A model generated the notes under the pieces. That model worked only from the letters and a program-made list of their open reading frames with translations, was not told the DNA's origin and did not search any database. Below, one piece after another: positions 1 through 7,986 of a DNA stretch of 60,733 bases. Within the stretch, counting starts at the first letter, position 1. Every line of letters starts with the position of its first letter. The DNA lies in NCBI RefSeq assembly GCF_934754625.1, contig NZ_CAKVIU010000005.1; one strand, given 5' to 3'. Origin of the DNA: Catenibacterium sp900764725. Its GTDB lineage: Bacteria; Bacillota_I; Bacilli_A; Erysipelotrichales; Coprobacillaceae. A program made the position numbers and the translations under genes.

Positions 1-315
1 TTTTAAGAGTTCTAGCAACATCGCATAAGAAGCGACAGTCTGTGGCACATCTACGAAAATATGTATATGGTCTGGCATTACTTCAAGTGCTTTTATATGA
101 TAATTATAATCGTTACATTGTTGATATTGTGTTAGATATTTACAATGTGAAGTGCTGTGATATTTTTCCTGAATGCCTCTACGCATAAGGTCAAGAAATG
201 TAATAGTCTCGCCTTCCTCAGCAGAATAGATACGTGCAAAGTTTTCAAGTTCTTTTTTTCACTCCACAGGAGTAGATATGTTTACTTGAACATTATTTGA
301 TTTTGGTCTTCCCAT
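1..315 (-). pseudogene. IS200/IS605-family TnpA transposase, decayed and cut by window edge
   Basis: Read on the minus strand from an ATG at 315, the translation contains the HUH-type block MPDHIHIFVDVPQTVA typical of IS200/IS605 single-strand Y1 transposases. It carries three lesions. An in-frame TGA at 259-261 follows STPVE, where family members would be expected to read on. The segment joining KYLTQY directly to a region ending YHIKALEV lacks roughly 30 residues usually found there. Near 15-30 the frame shifts: the downstream reading DVARTLK appears only in another frame. The 3' part lies outside the window. The first 50 residues (MGRPKSNN...) look like a small helix-rich segment not typical of TnpA. 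The family call is confident; the function is almost certainly lost. Confidence 0.8.
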
Positions 316-390
316 TGATTAAAAAAAGTTCTTTCGGTTTTTATACATACATTATACACCTACTCTATACAAAACTTAAGTAAAAATCAT

Positions 391-432
391 GTGGCTTTCA
401 TCCCATAGGCAAGCCTATGGGTTTTTCGCCAC
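391..432 (-). repeat. IS200/IS605-type end hairpin (upstream of tnpA remnant)
   Basis: A 9-bp perfect stem (402-410 with 413-421, loop of two bases) is enclosed by an outer GTGGC/GCCAC pair (391-395 with 428-432). It lies upstream of the decayed tnpA, as expected for the left-end subterminal hairpin that TnpA binds as single-stranded DNA. An almost identical structure occurs at 60672-60713 in the opposite orientation. Both are preceded on the outside by the same ten bases GTTATAAATT (434-443 here, read on the minus strand). Confidence 0.8.
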
Positions 433-471
433 TAATTTATAACTTCCTTTATACTTCTTCATATATTCCTC

Positions 472-1281
472 CTAGAAATCAAAAGTATCTGGATCAGGTC
501 CTGTTCTTTTGTGCTGATTTAATTGATCTATTAAATGCATATCTTCTTCACTTAGTTCAAAGTCAAATAGATTAATATTTTCAATAATTCTATTTTCATG
601 AACAGATTTAGGTAAGACAACTACTTCTTTTTGTAGTAACCATCTTAAGATGATCTGTGCAACTGACTTATGATATTTGTCTGCTATACTATTGATTTCA
701 TTGTTTTTTAAACATGCACCACTTCCCAATGGTGACCATGCTTCAACCACAATTTTATTATCTTTACAGAACTGAATAGTGTCTTCATCTACAAACTGAG
801 GGTTAGTTTCAATCTGGTCAACACTTGGAATAACATTTACTTTTGATAATAAGTTTTCTAGATGTGATTTTCTAAAATTAGATACACCGATACTTCTTAT
901 TAATCCTTCTTTCTGTAATTTTTCCATTTCTAAATAGGCTTCTACATAACCTTCTGCTGGCCAATGGATTAAATAAAGATCTACATAATCTAATCCTAGT
1001 TTCTCTAGACTTGTTTTTAATGCTTCTCTTGTATTTCTATTTCTAACATCTTCATTCCAAAGCTTTGTAGTAATAAATAGTTCATCTCTTGATATTCCAC
1101 TTTCTTTAATGGCTTCACCTACTGCTTCTTCGTTTCCATAAACAGCAGCTGTATCAATATGGCGATACCCATTTTTTAAAGCGGATAAAACAGCCTGTTT
1201 TGTATCTTCATGGCTTCTCCATACTCCTAATGCGATAATAGGCATTTCTACTTCATCATTTAATTTAATTGTTGTATTCAT
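472..1281 (-). CDS. Aldo/keto reductase (2,5-diketo-D-gluconate reductase-like)
   Basis: 269 residues, a full-length single-domain NADPH-dependent TIM-barrel reductase of the AKR superfamily that reduces aldehydes or ketones in the cytoplasm. The catalytic tetrad is visible as D43, Y48 (DTAAVYGNE), K73 (TTKLWN) and H106 (LIHWP). The later GVSNF and IPSVDQIETNP segments fit the family. The start has GGAGGT nine bases upstream. That Shine-Dalgarno forms one arm of an inverted repeat (1291-1322). The gene stands alone: the ABC exporter upstream ends in a terminator, and only the IS remnant follows. The physiological substrate cannot be told from sequence. Confidence 0.92.
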   Translation of the reverse strand: MNTTIKLNDEVEMPIIALGVWRSHEDTKQAVLSALKNGYRHIDTAAVYGNEEAVGEAIKESGISRDELFITTKLWNEDVRNRNTREALKTSLEKLGLDYVDLYLIHWPAEGYVEAYLEMEKLQKEGLIRSIGVSNFRKSHLENLLSKVNVIPSVDQIETNPQFVDEDTIQFCKDNKIVVEAWSPLGSGACLKNNEINSIADKYHKSVAQIILRWLLQKEVVVLPKSVHENRIIENINLFDFELSEEDMHLIDQLNQHKRTGPDPDTFDF

Positions 1282-1290
1282 CTCTTTTTA

Positions 1291-1322
1291 CCTCCATATG
1301 TATCATATAAATTTTATGGAGG
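1291..1322 (-). promoter_or_regulatory. Inverted repeat that pairs with the aldo/keto reductase ribosome site
   Basis: Perfect 8-bp arms CCTCCATA (1291-1298) and TATGGAGG (1315-1322), 16 bases apart. On the minus strand the downstream arm contains the GGAGG Shine-Dalgarno and the upstream arm contains the complementary CCTCC. If transcription starts upstream of the repeat, the ribosome site would be sequestered. A TATGAT inside the loop could instead be a -10 box, in which case the repeat is a DNA operator. Confidence 0.55.
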
Positions 1323-1388
1323 TTTAACTATAATTTGGACTTCATATCAAAGTCTATTTACAAATAAATACATATAAACGAATTATTT

Positions 1389-1403
1389 TGAAAATGATTT
1401 TCG
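1389..1403. promoter_or_regulatory. Fur-like 7-1-7 inverted repeat (weak)
   Basis: TGAAAAT-G-ATTTTCG is a near-perfect 7-1-7 inverted repeat resembling the Fur-family operator layout. It lies between the exporter terminator and the aldo/keto reductase, about 110 bases upstream of the latter. No regulator gene is nearby and the match is by eye, so this is a low-confidence candidate. Confidence 0.25.
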
Positions 1404-1435
1404 AAAAAAAAGAATGAACATAATGTCCATTCTTT
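1404..1435 (-). terminator. Intrinsic terminator of the ABC exporter operon
   Basis: The stem AAAGAATG.../...CATTCTTT (1409-1420 with 1424-1435, one G-U pair) is followed on the minus strand by eight T residues, directly after the stop of the second exporter gene. Confidence 0.85.
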
Positions 1436-1439
1436 AATA

Positions 1440-3179
1440 CTAATGTGCAATTTTCCAGCTGACTGCCTGTTCTCTTGCATCTACAAATCTCTTATAGATA
1501 CCCTCTTCCTTCATTAATGATTTATGAGTCCCCTGTTGAGCAATATGCCCCTGATCAATTACTATAATTTGATCTGCATGTCTCACTGTCTTTAATCTAT
1601 GGGCAATCATTATAATTGTCTTTTCTTTAGTCAAAGCCTCTACTGCTTCCATTAATTCTTTTTCATTTTCTGGATCGACATTGGCTGTTGCTTCATCCAA
1701 TATAACAATAGGTGTATCCTTCATGATTGCTCTCGCAATAGAAATACGTTGTTTCTCACCACCTGATAAAGTGGCTCCACCTTCACCAATGACTGTATTG
1801 TAACCATTTGGAAGTGCACTGATAAAATCATGACAGCACGCTTTTTTTGCAGCTGCAACAACTTCTTCATGAGTTGCATCTTGACGGCCAAACTTAATGT
1901 TGTTTTCTATTGTATCCGCAAATAGATATACTCTTTGGAATACAAAAGCGAAATTATTCATTAGGCTGTTCATACTATAGTCCTTTACATTGATTCCACC
2001 TAATGTCACTGTTCCACTATCTACATCCCAAAATCTTGCAATCAAGTTACAAAGAGTCGTTTTACCCCCACCAGAAGGACCAACGATGGCAGTTGTTGTC
2101 TTTTCTGGAATAGTTAATGAGATATCATCAATAATCTTTCTTTGATCATAAGAAAATGTAATATGATCTAGCTTAATGTCATGATGCTCTGGTATGATAT
2201 CTTTTCCATCAATATCCATCGTATCAAGTTTTAAAATCGCATTGGCTTTATCTACACATACACTTACTACATGTAATAATGAAGAATAATTACCTGCACA
2301 CTCTAAACTTGAATAAAGCATAAATGAAGAAATAGTCATACCAATCGCATTAATAGCACTCATTGAGCCATGAATATAAAATGATGCACTGGCGATGATA
2401 ATAATAGCGGCAGTTATTTTAGTCACAATCCCCTGTAAGAAGTGATATGGCACAAAAAGAAGTTCCATCTTAGTATTGATGTTCTGGCATGCGTCATTGG
2501 CGTCATTTAACTTTTTAGCCTGTTTTCCAAGTAAGTTATAAGATTTTACTTCAGATATACCTTGAAGGTATTCCATAATCTGATTCACGAGTTCTGTGTC
2601 ACATGATACTTTTTCTTCTGAATAATTCTTTCCTGCATTCTGCATAAGAGAGTTAATAATAAAGAATACAATAACACCTGCAATAGAAATAAGTCCAATG
2701 CGCCACTCGAAAAACAATATCATTAAGATAATCATAGATGTTTCTAGTATACCCTGAGTTGTCAGCATAACGACTCTTGCAGCAATATCACCCAATGTTT
2801 CCATAGTATTGGTAGTAACTGAAGAAATTTCTCCAATACTATTCGCATTAAAGTATCCCATTGGAAGATAACGTAAATGCTGGGCAATATTGATTCTTGT
2901 AAAGGCGCTCGCATTATATCCTCCTTCTGTCTGTAAGACAGTAGAGAATCTTTTACATATTATAGATATAACAATGGATATAACCATTATAAGAACTGCA
3001 CCACCAATATAATGACCCATGGATTCTTTATTCATCAATCCCATAAGAATATACATAATTGCTGGTATCTTCATAGCACTAGCAAGTGCTTCAATAATAC
3101 CTATGAGTATTGATAATTTGAATTTCTTTTCATTTTCTTTACCTGAGAATTTAAAGAATTTAGAGAGAATTCCAAACAT
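1440..3179 (-). CDS. ABC exporter half-transporter, second subunit (permease + ATPase)
   Basis: 579 residues with an N-terminal six-helix exporter membrane domain (about 15-310) and a C-terminal nucleotide-binding domain. Walker A GPSGGGKTT lies near 370, signature LSGGEKQRIS near 471, Walker B IVILDEATANVD near 494, and the H-loop is IMIAHRL. All catalytic residues including the Walker B glutamate are present. It starts one base after the stop of the partner gene (EAQ-TAA-T-ATG), so the two are translated together and probably form a heterodimer of the YbtPQ/IrtAB-like class. Similar TetR-linked pairs export drugs or siderophore-like compounds. The substrate is unknown; no resistance phenotype can be assigned from sequence. 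Confidence 0.88.
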   Translation of the reverse strand: MFGILSKFFKFSGKENEKKFKLSILIGIIEALASAMKIPAIMYILMGLMNKESMGHYIGGAVLIMVISIVISIICKRFSTVLQTEGGYNASAFTRINIAQHLRYLPMGYFNANSIGEISSVTTNTMETLGDIAARVVMLTTQGILETSMIILMILFFEWRIGLISIAGVIVFFIINSLMQNAGKNYSEEKVSCDTELVNQIMEYLQGISEVKSYNLLGKQAKKLNDANDACQNINTKMELLFVPYHFLQGIVTKITAAIIIIASASFYIHGSMSAINAIGMTISSFMLYSSLECAGNYSSLLHVVSVCVDKANAILKLDTMDIDGKDIIPEHHDIKLDHITFSYDQRKIIDDISLTIPEKTTTAIVGPSGGGKTTLCNLIARFWDVDSGTVTLGGINVKDYSMNSLMNNFAFVFQRVYLFADTIENNIKFGRQDATHEEVVAAAKKACCHDFISALPNGYNTVIGEGGATLSGGEKQRISIARAIMKDTPIVILDEATANVDPENEKELMEAVEALTKEKTIIMIAHRLKTVRHADQIIVIDQGHIAQQGTHKSLMKEEGIYKRFVDAREQAVSWKIAH

Positions 3180-3180
3180 A

Positions 3181-4929
3181 TTATTGTGCCTCCTTCACTG
3201 TATCTTTGACTGAAATATGTGCATTCCACATATCCTTATAAAGCGAGCATGTTTTAAGTAATTCATCATGTGTACCATGTGCAATAATACTTCCTTCATC
3301 AACTACAAACAATTGATCACTGTCTTTGACAGTAGAAAGTCTATGAGCAATTACTATCAATGTTTTACCTGCCACAAGCTTTGCGATAGAGTTCTGTAAT
3401 ATCGCTTCATTTTCTGGATCAGTATAAGCAGTGGCTTCATCAAGAATAATAATTGGTGCATCTTTCAGCATGGCTCTTGCGATAGAAATACGTTGTCTTT
3501 CTCCTCCAGAAAGATGTCCTCCCGCACCTCCTACAATCGTATCAAAGCCATTTTCTAACTGCATGATGAAGTCATAACAACCACTTTTCTTAGTGACTTC
3601 TATGATATTTTCATCAGTAGCGTTTGGATTTGCCTGTCTGATATTTTCTCGAACAGTTTCATTAAACAAATAATTATCCTGAGCTACATAAGCAATTCTT
3701 TTATTGAAATCAGTCAAGGCAATATCCTTTATATCTACACCACCAATTTCAATACTGCCACTATCAACGTCCCATAAAGAAGCAATGAGCTTCGCAATGG
3801 TAGATTTACCACTTCCTGAAGGTCCTACAATCGCATTAACACTACCTGCTTGAAATGACATATTGATGCCATGAAGAACTTCCTGATCATGGTATCCAAA
3901 CTTGACATCCTTAAGAATAATAGAGTTATCAGCAGGAACACCTAAACTCTTTTCAGGTCTTTGAAGTTCTTTCTGTTCTAAGATTCCTACTACTTCTCCT
4001 ACAATAACATCTATTTTACCTAGATCATCTGTATAAGAAAATGCGGTAATAAGTGGTCCTGCAATACTTAGAGATAGAATAATGCATAGTACAAAATCAT
4101 TGACAGAAAGTGATCCGTTTGCGACATAATGAGCACCTATTGGCAGTACTGTGAGAAGTGTATAAGGTGTAATTGTCATCATCAAAGCATGATAAATAGA
4201 ACATTTTTTCATCCATGAAATAAAAGAATTAGCATATGCTTTTGCGGATGTAGTGAATCTTTCATAAGAGCTTTCCGTTTTACTAAAGGCTTTAATGACT
4301 TCAATACCATCAATATATTCTACAGCGGCATCATTTAAATCCTTTGTTGTCTTGACTGTCTTTTCAAAGTTTGGTTTAAAGTCTATCATCATACCAAAAT
4401 AAGAAATCAATCCCACAACAACTGGCACAAGTGACCAGAGAGCTAGTCTATAATCAATCATAAAGAAATAAATCAAGATAAAGATTGGTCCAAGAAGATT
4501 GGATGTGAATTCTGGTATGATATGTGCCAAGGTTGTTTCAATACTGTCTATTCTTTCTACCATGATATTCTTAAATGTTCCTGATGATGTATCTTTTACA
4601 TAACCAAGAGGGACACGCGCAAGCTTATCACAGCAGGCTTTTCTAATATTCGCAAGTACTGTGAATGTTGCTTTATGTGATAGTGTTGTAGAGAGTGAAT
4701 GAAATAATTCTGCAATAATAAATGATATCGCAATCAAAATGGCATCATGCATATAATTATTAAAGTTCCTTGAACCATTTAAAAACATCTTTACAACATC
4801 CGCAATAATAAAATAGGGGATGATCTTACATATCACATTGCCTATTCCTAATATGATACTTAGTATATAAGACTTTTTCTCCTGCCCTGCCCATTCTAAG
4901 ATCCAGGCAGACGTCGTTTTTTTCTTCAT
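3181..4929 (-). CDS. ABC exporter half-transporter, first subunit (permease + ATPase)
   Basis: 582 residues, the same fold as its downstream partner: exporter membrane domain to about 310, then an ATPase domain with Walker A GPSGSGKST near 372, signature LSGGERQRIS near 472, Walker B IIILDEATAYTD near 495 and H-loop VIAHRLS. Both subunits look ATPase-competent, unlike heterodimers with one degenerate site. AAGGAGG precedes the ATG. It lies 81 bases after tetR in the same direction. The gap holds a hairpin and an inverted repeat (4949-4964) sharing GTTAGATAA with the tetR operator, so the TetR protein likely controls this pair. Exported compound unknown. Confidence 0.88.
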   Translation of the reverse strand: MKKKTTSAWILEWAGQEKKSYILSIILGIGNVICKIIPYFIIADVVKMFLNGSRNFNNYMHDAILIAISFIIAELFHSLSTTLSHKATFTVLANIRKACCDKLARVPLGYVKDTSSGTFKNIMVERIDSIETTLAHIIPEFTSNLLGPIFILIYFFMIDYRLALWSLVPVVVGLISYFGMMIDFKPNFEKTVKTTKDLNDAAVEYIDGIEVIKAFSKTESSYERFTTSAKAYANSFISWMKKCSIYHALMMTITPYTLLTVLPIGAHYVANGSLSVNDFVLCIILSLSIAGPLITAFSYTDDLGKIDVIVGEVVGILEQKELQRPEKSLGVPADNSIILKDVKFGYHDQEVLHGINMSFQAGSVNAIVGPSGSGKSTIAKLIASLWDVDSGSIEIGGVDIKDIALTDFNKRIAYVAQDNYLFNETVRENIRQANPNATDENIIEVTKKSGCYDFIMQLENGFDTIVGGAGGHLSGGERQRISIARAMLKDAPIIILDEATAYTDPENEAILQNSIAKLVAGKTLIVIAHRLSTVKDSDQLFVVDEGSIIAHGTHDELLKTCSLYKDMWNAHISVKDTVKEAQ

Positions 4930-4948
4930 ATGTTTAACTCCTCCTTGT

Positions 4949-4964
4949 GTTAGTTTTATCTAAC
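4949..4964 (-). promoter_or_regulatory. Candidate TetR half-operator before the exporter genes
   Basis: Inverted repeat GTTAG-N6-CTAAC just upstream of the exporter ribosome site. On the minus strand it contains GTTAGATAA, a 9-mer also found in the palindrome upstream of tetR (5531-5544). The shared word next to both transcription units is what a common regulator would produce. Confidence 0.45.
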
Positions 4965-4980
4965 CTATAATTAATAATAT

Positions 4981-5005
4981 AAGCGGCTTACCAGTATGGC
5001 CGCTT
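4981..5005 (-). terminator. Hairpin after tetR
   Basis: A 7-bp stem AAGCGGC/GCCGCTT with an inner CCA/TGG pairing follows the tetR stop. The tail is AT-rich (ATATTATT) but not a clean T-run, so termination is probably partial and may let some transcript pass into the exporter genes. Confidence 0.5.
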
Positions 5006-5010
5006 TATTA

Positions 5011-5502
5011 TTATGCTGGAAATTGAATACCCCAGACACGTTCCCATCCACCTGTCTGGAATTCTTTAAGCTGATCTAGATATTTATGACTTGATTTGAT
5101 TTCACGATCAACCATATTATGAATAAATTCTTCATATTTACCACTGTCTCCACATTTCAGTAATAATCTAAAATGATCATAATGAGCATAAATATAGTCA
5201 ACCATTTGATCCATACCATCTCCTGCAGTTTGAGACATATTCTTTGTCTGATCATTAGGTGATAGTGTTTCAAAGTGTTCAAGTACTTCATCATATATCC
5301 GATATATTTCTTCTAGATAGGGATCTACTAGTGCATTTAATAACATTTCTTTTGTAGGATAGTACTTATAAAATGCACCTGTAGTGAGTCCTGCATCCTT
5401 AACAATCTTTCTTAAAGATGCACCTGCATAGCCTTCTTTTAAAAAGTGCTTCATAGCAGTTTCAAGTATTAATTCCTGAGTTTTTAAAGCTTTAGTTGTC
5501 AT
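5011..5502 (-). CDS. TetR/AcrR-family regulator, apparently shortened by an in-frame deletion
   Basis: 163 residues. The N-terminal helix-turn-helix is intact: about residues 8-55, with GASLRKIVKDAGLTTGAFY and YYPTKEMLLNAL. The ligand domain is short; relatives are usually about 190-200 residues. The very end, YLDQLKEFQTGGWERVWG, resembles the normal final helix of the family (pattern ..LKEF.taGW..ilG), so the missing part seems to be internal, just after VDREIKSSHK, and not a C-terminal truncation. It likely represses itself and the adjacent exporter pair. Whether the shortened protein still binds ligand or dimerises is unclear. Confidence 0.8.
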   Translation of the reverse strand: MTTKALKTQELILETAMKHFLKEGYAGASLRKIVKDAGLTTGAFYKYYPTKEMLLNALVDPYLEEIYRIYDEVLEHFETLSPNDQTKNMSQTAGDGMDQMVDYIYAHYDHFRLLLKCGDSGKYEEFIHNMVDREIKSSHKYLDQLKEFQTGGWERVWGIQFPA

Positions 5503-5524
5503 ATTTCTGGTACCTCTCTAAAAT

Positions 5525-5579
5525 ATAACAGTGTTATCTAACACAGTTATATTATTATATGATTTCAGTTAGTTGTCAA
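5525..5579 (-). promoter_or_regulatory. tetR promoter with overlapping operator palindrome
   Basis: A 26-base near-perfect palindrome (5525-5550) centres on GTGTTA-TC-TAACAC (5531-5544). A TTGACA -35 box (minus strand, 5574-5579) is followed by an AT-rich -10 region at about 5550-5560. The palindrome therefore covers the start-site region, a typical position for autorepression. Confidence 0.7.
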
Positions 5580-5582
5580 TAA

Positions 5583-5618
5583 CTAAAAGAAATCCTACCA
5601 CATATAAGTGATAGGATT
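5583..5618 (-). terminator. Intrinsic terminator of rubrerythrin gene
   Basis: Stem 5591-5601 with 5608-5618 (AATCCTAYCAC type, one wobble), then TTTCTTTT on the minus strand. Nearly the same hairpin terminates the next gene at 6325-6346. Confidence 0.85.
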
Positions 5619-5637
5619 CAAATTCTTAATGATTCAA

Positions 5638-6228
5638 TTATTTACCAAAATATCTGGCTAATAAACCTTTTAAAGCTTTACCATGTCTTGCTTCATCTCT
5701 TGCCATTTCATGAACTGTATCATGAATTGCATCTAAGTTATTCTTTTTAGCACATGTAGCAAGTTCAACCTTACCAGCAGTTGCACCAAATTCGCAATCT
5801 ACACGCCAAGCTAAGTTATCTTTAGTAGTTGCTTTCATATTTGGTTCTAAGTCTTCACCTAACATTTCAGCAAACTTAGCAGCATGTTCTGCTTCTTCAT
5901 AAGCAGCTTTTTCCCAATATAAACCAATTTCAGGATAACCTTCTCTATGAGCAATTCTAGCCATACATAAGTACATACCAACTTCTGAACATTCACCTTC
6001 GAAGTTTGCTTTTAACTGATCAAAGATAAATTTCTTATCTTCATCACTGATATCAGGATTGTTCTTAACAGTTTTAGCATAAACACCATATTCATGTTCA
6101 GCAGCTAATTTCATTTCACCTTTAACTTCTTCAAACTGATCAGCTCCTACATGACATACTGGACATTCAGCTGGTGCTGCATCTCCTTCATAAACATATC
6201 CACACACTTTACACACAAATTTTGCCAT
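5638..6228 (-). CDS. Rubrerythrin (rubredoxin domain first)
   Basis: 196 residues. A rubredoxin iron site comes first (C6, C9, C22, C25 in CKVCGY and CPVCH). A ferritin-like di-iron domain follows, with the carboxylate motifs NFEGECSEVG, EEAEHAAK, CEFGATAGKVE and DEARHGKAL. This reversed domain order defines the clostridial reverse-rubrerythrin type, an NADH-linked peroxidase that removes hydrogen peroxide in anaerobes. It is a single-gene unit with its own promoter (6276-6303) and terminator. Its presence suggests an anaerobic lifestyle with peroxide defence. A short palindrome in the 5' leader (6249-6262) may be a control site. Confidence 0.92.
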   Translation of the reverse strand: MAKFVCKVCGYVYEGDAAPAECPVCHVGADQFEEVKGEMKLAAEHEYGVYAKTVKNNPDISDEDKKFIFDQLKANFEGECSEVGMYLCMARIAHREGYPEIGLYWEKAAYEEAEHAAKFAEMLGEDLEPNMKATTKDNLAWRVDCEFGATAGKVELATCAKKNNLDAIHDTVHEMARDEARHGKALKGLLARYFGK

Positions 6229-6248
6229 ATTCTTTTCTCCTTTTTTAA

Positions 6249-6262
6249 TTCCTTAATAGGAA
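6249..6262 (-). promoter_or_regulatory. Palindrome in the rubrerythrin 5' leader
   Basis: TTCCT-TAAT-AGGAA lies between the promoter and the ribosome site. It does not match the PerR consensus well; a function is only possible, not shown. Confidence 0.3.
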
Positions 6263-6275
6263 TGATTACTATTTA

Positions 6276-6303
6276 AGTATAACATATATTATTGAATTGT
6301 CAA
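6276..6303 (-). promoter_or_regulatory. Promoter of rubrerythrin gene
   Basis: TTGACA (6298-6303) and TATACT (6276-6281) on the minus strand with a 16-base spacer; a strong vegetative-type promoter. Confidence 0.8.
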
Positions 6304-6316
6304 TGGATTTGAATAA

Positions 6317-6346
6317 ACAAAAAATCCTACCACATAAGTGATAGGA
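6317..6346 (-). terminator. Intrinsic terminator of fakA
   Basis: Stem 6325-6333 with 6338-6346 and loop of four, followed by TTTTTTG on the minus strand. Its stem sequence is almost the same as that of the rubrerythrin terminator 700 bases away. Confidence 0.85.
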
Positions 6347-6355
6347 CTTAATATC

Positions 6356-7975
6356 TTATTCTACACCAACAATGAATGAGTAAACTGGCTGTTTACCAAC
6401 ATGAACTTCACATTCTACATCTTCATAGTTTTCTTCAATGAAGCTTGCAGCTGCTTCCTGTTCTTCTTCTGTGACGTCTTCACCACAAATAAGTGTAACG
6501 ATTTCAGAATCTTCATCTACAAGATTGCTTAAAACATTCTTTAATGCTTCTAGCTTATCTGGTACGCAGGCAACAATCTTCTTTTCACATAAAGCCATAT
6601 AGTTATTGGCTTTAATTTCTAATCCATCAATTGAAGTATCCTTGATTGCGAAAGTAACCTGACCAGTCTTTACATTGGCGATAGCTTCCTTCATTTCTTC
6701 AACTGTTTCATCTAATGTTGCTTCTGGATTATACATGATTGCAGCAGATAATCCCTGAGGAATAGTCTTTGTAGGTAATACAACAACATCTACTTCTCCT
6801 TCTAATACTGTAGCTGCCTGCTGAGCAGTCATAACGATATTAGAGTTATTTGGAAGAATGATCACATGTTTCGCATTCACACCCTTGATAGCTTTTACGA
6901 TATCTTCAGTAGCTGGGTTCATTGTCTGACCACCAGATACAACATGATTACAATTTAATTCAAGGAACATATCCTTAATACCATCACCTGCAGCAACAGA
7001 AATAAGAGCCATTTCCTTTGCAGGAGCCATTGGGATTTCTTCTTCCTTTTCTTCTTCAGATACTTCAGTATTCACTACAGTTACTTTAGTGAATTCACCA
7101 AAACGAAGACCTGTATTTAATGCATTACCAGGTTTTAATGTATCTACATTACCGATAACCTTGTTATCTTTCTGTGCTACATCTACATTCTTACCAGGTA
7201 AGTTCTTTAATTCATTGATGAAACCATCTAAGTTGAATGCATTCATCTTTCTTTCATCAATCTTTAATGTGAACTGTACACGATAGCCATAAGGCTTTTC
7301 TTCTTCCTGTACAATTTCTACATCACTTGCAGCACCAACGTTATCTACTTTTTCAATCACTTCACCAGCAAGAGCAGCCATGAAACCAGTTAATACTAAT
7401 AATAAACCAGCTCCTCCTGAGTCTACTACACCTACTTCTTTTAATACTGGAAGAAGTTCAGGTGTATTATCTAATGACTTTTCAGCACTCTTTACAAAAT
7501 AAGAGAACCAGTCTTCAATTTCCATATCTGGCTGTACGTATTTAGCAGCTGCATCAGCAGATTCTCTGATTACTGTTAAGATAGTACCTTCTACTGGACG
7601 CATAACAGCCTTATAAGCCACTTTAGCACCAGATGAGAACGCGTCAGATAATTCTGCAACATTGGCAGTGTCTTTTCCCTTTAGTGATTTTGCCACACCT
7701 CTAAAGATCTGTGAAAGGATAACACCAGAGTTACCTCTAGCACCCATTAATAAACCTTTAGAAAGAGTTTTCGCAATATCACCGATAGATGCATCATCAG
7801 GAAGCTTTTCAACCTGTTCAGCCCCAGAATTGAATGTAAGAGACATATTAGTACCTGTATCTCCATCTGGTACTGGGAAGACGTTTAAAGCATCTACCTC
7901 TGGATGATTATTATGTAACACGATAGCCCCGCTTAAGACCATCTGTTTAAACATTTTACCGTTAATTTCCTTCAT
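6356..7975 (-). CDS. fakA: Fatty acid kinase subunit A / DAK2-domain protein (YloV)
   Basis: 539 residues. The N-terminal DhaL/DAK2 kinase domain (about 5-200) has the nucleotide and magnesium motif FPVPDGDTGTNMS near 32-44 and ARGNSGVILSQ. Central and C-terminal domains follow as in FakA/YloV. With a FakB lipid carrier it phosphorylates exogenous fatty acids for phospholipid synthesis; FakB is not in this window. AGGAGG lies seven bases before the ATG. It is 11 bases downstream of the Asp23-family gene, the standard yloU-yloV pair divergent from rpmB in Firmicutes. Confidence 0.9.
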   Translation of the reverse strand: MKEINGKMFKQMVLSGAIVLHNNHPEVDALNVFPVPDGDTGTNMSLTFNSGAEQVEKLPDDASIGDIAKTLSKGLLMGARGNSGVILSQIFRGVAKSLKGKDTANVAELSDAFSSGAKVAYKAVMRPVEGTILTVIRESADAAAKYVQPDMEIEDWFSYFVKSAEKSLDNTPELLPVLKEVGVVDSGGAGLLLVLTGFMAALAGEVIEKVDNVGAASDVEIVQEEEKPYGYRVQFTLKIDERKMNAFNLDGFINELKNLPGKNVDVAQKDNKVIGNVDTLKPGNALNTGLRFGEFTKVTVVNTEVSEEEKEEEIPMAPAKEMALISVAAGDGIKDMFLELNCNHVVSGGQTMNPATEDIVKAIKGVNAKHVIILPNNSNIVMTAQQAATVLEGEVDVVVLPTKTIPQGLSAAIMYNPEATLDETVEEMKEAIANVKTGQVTFAIKDTSIDGLEIKANNYMALCEKKIVACVPDKLEALKNVLSNLVDEDSEIVTLICGEDVTEEEQEAAASFIEENYEDVECEVHVGKQPVYSFIVGVE

Positions 7976-7986
7976 GCTTGATCCTC

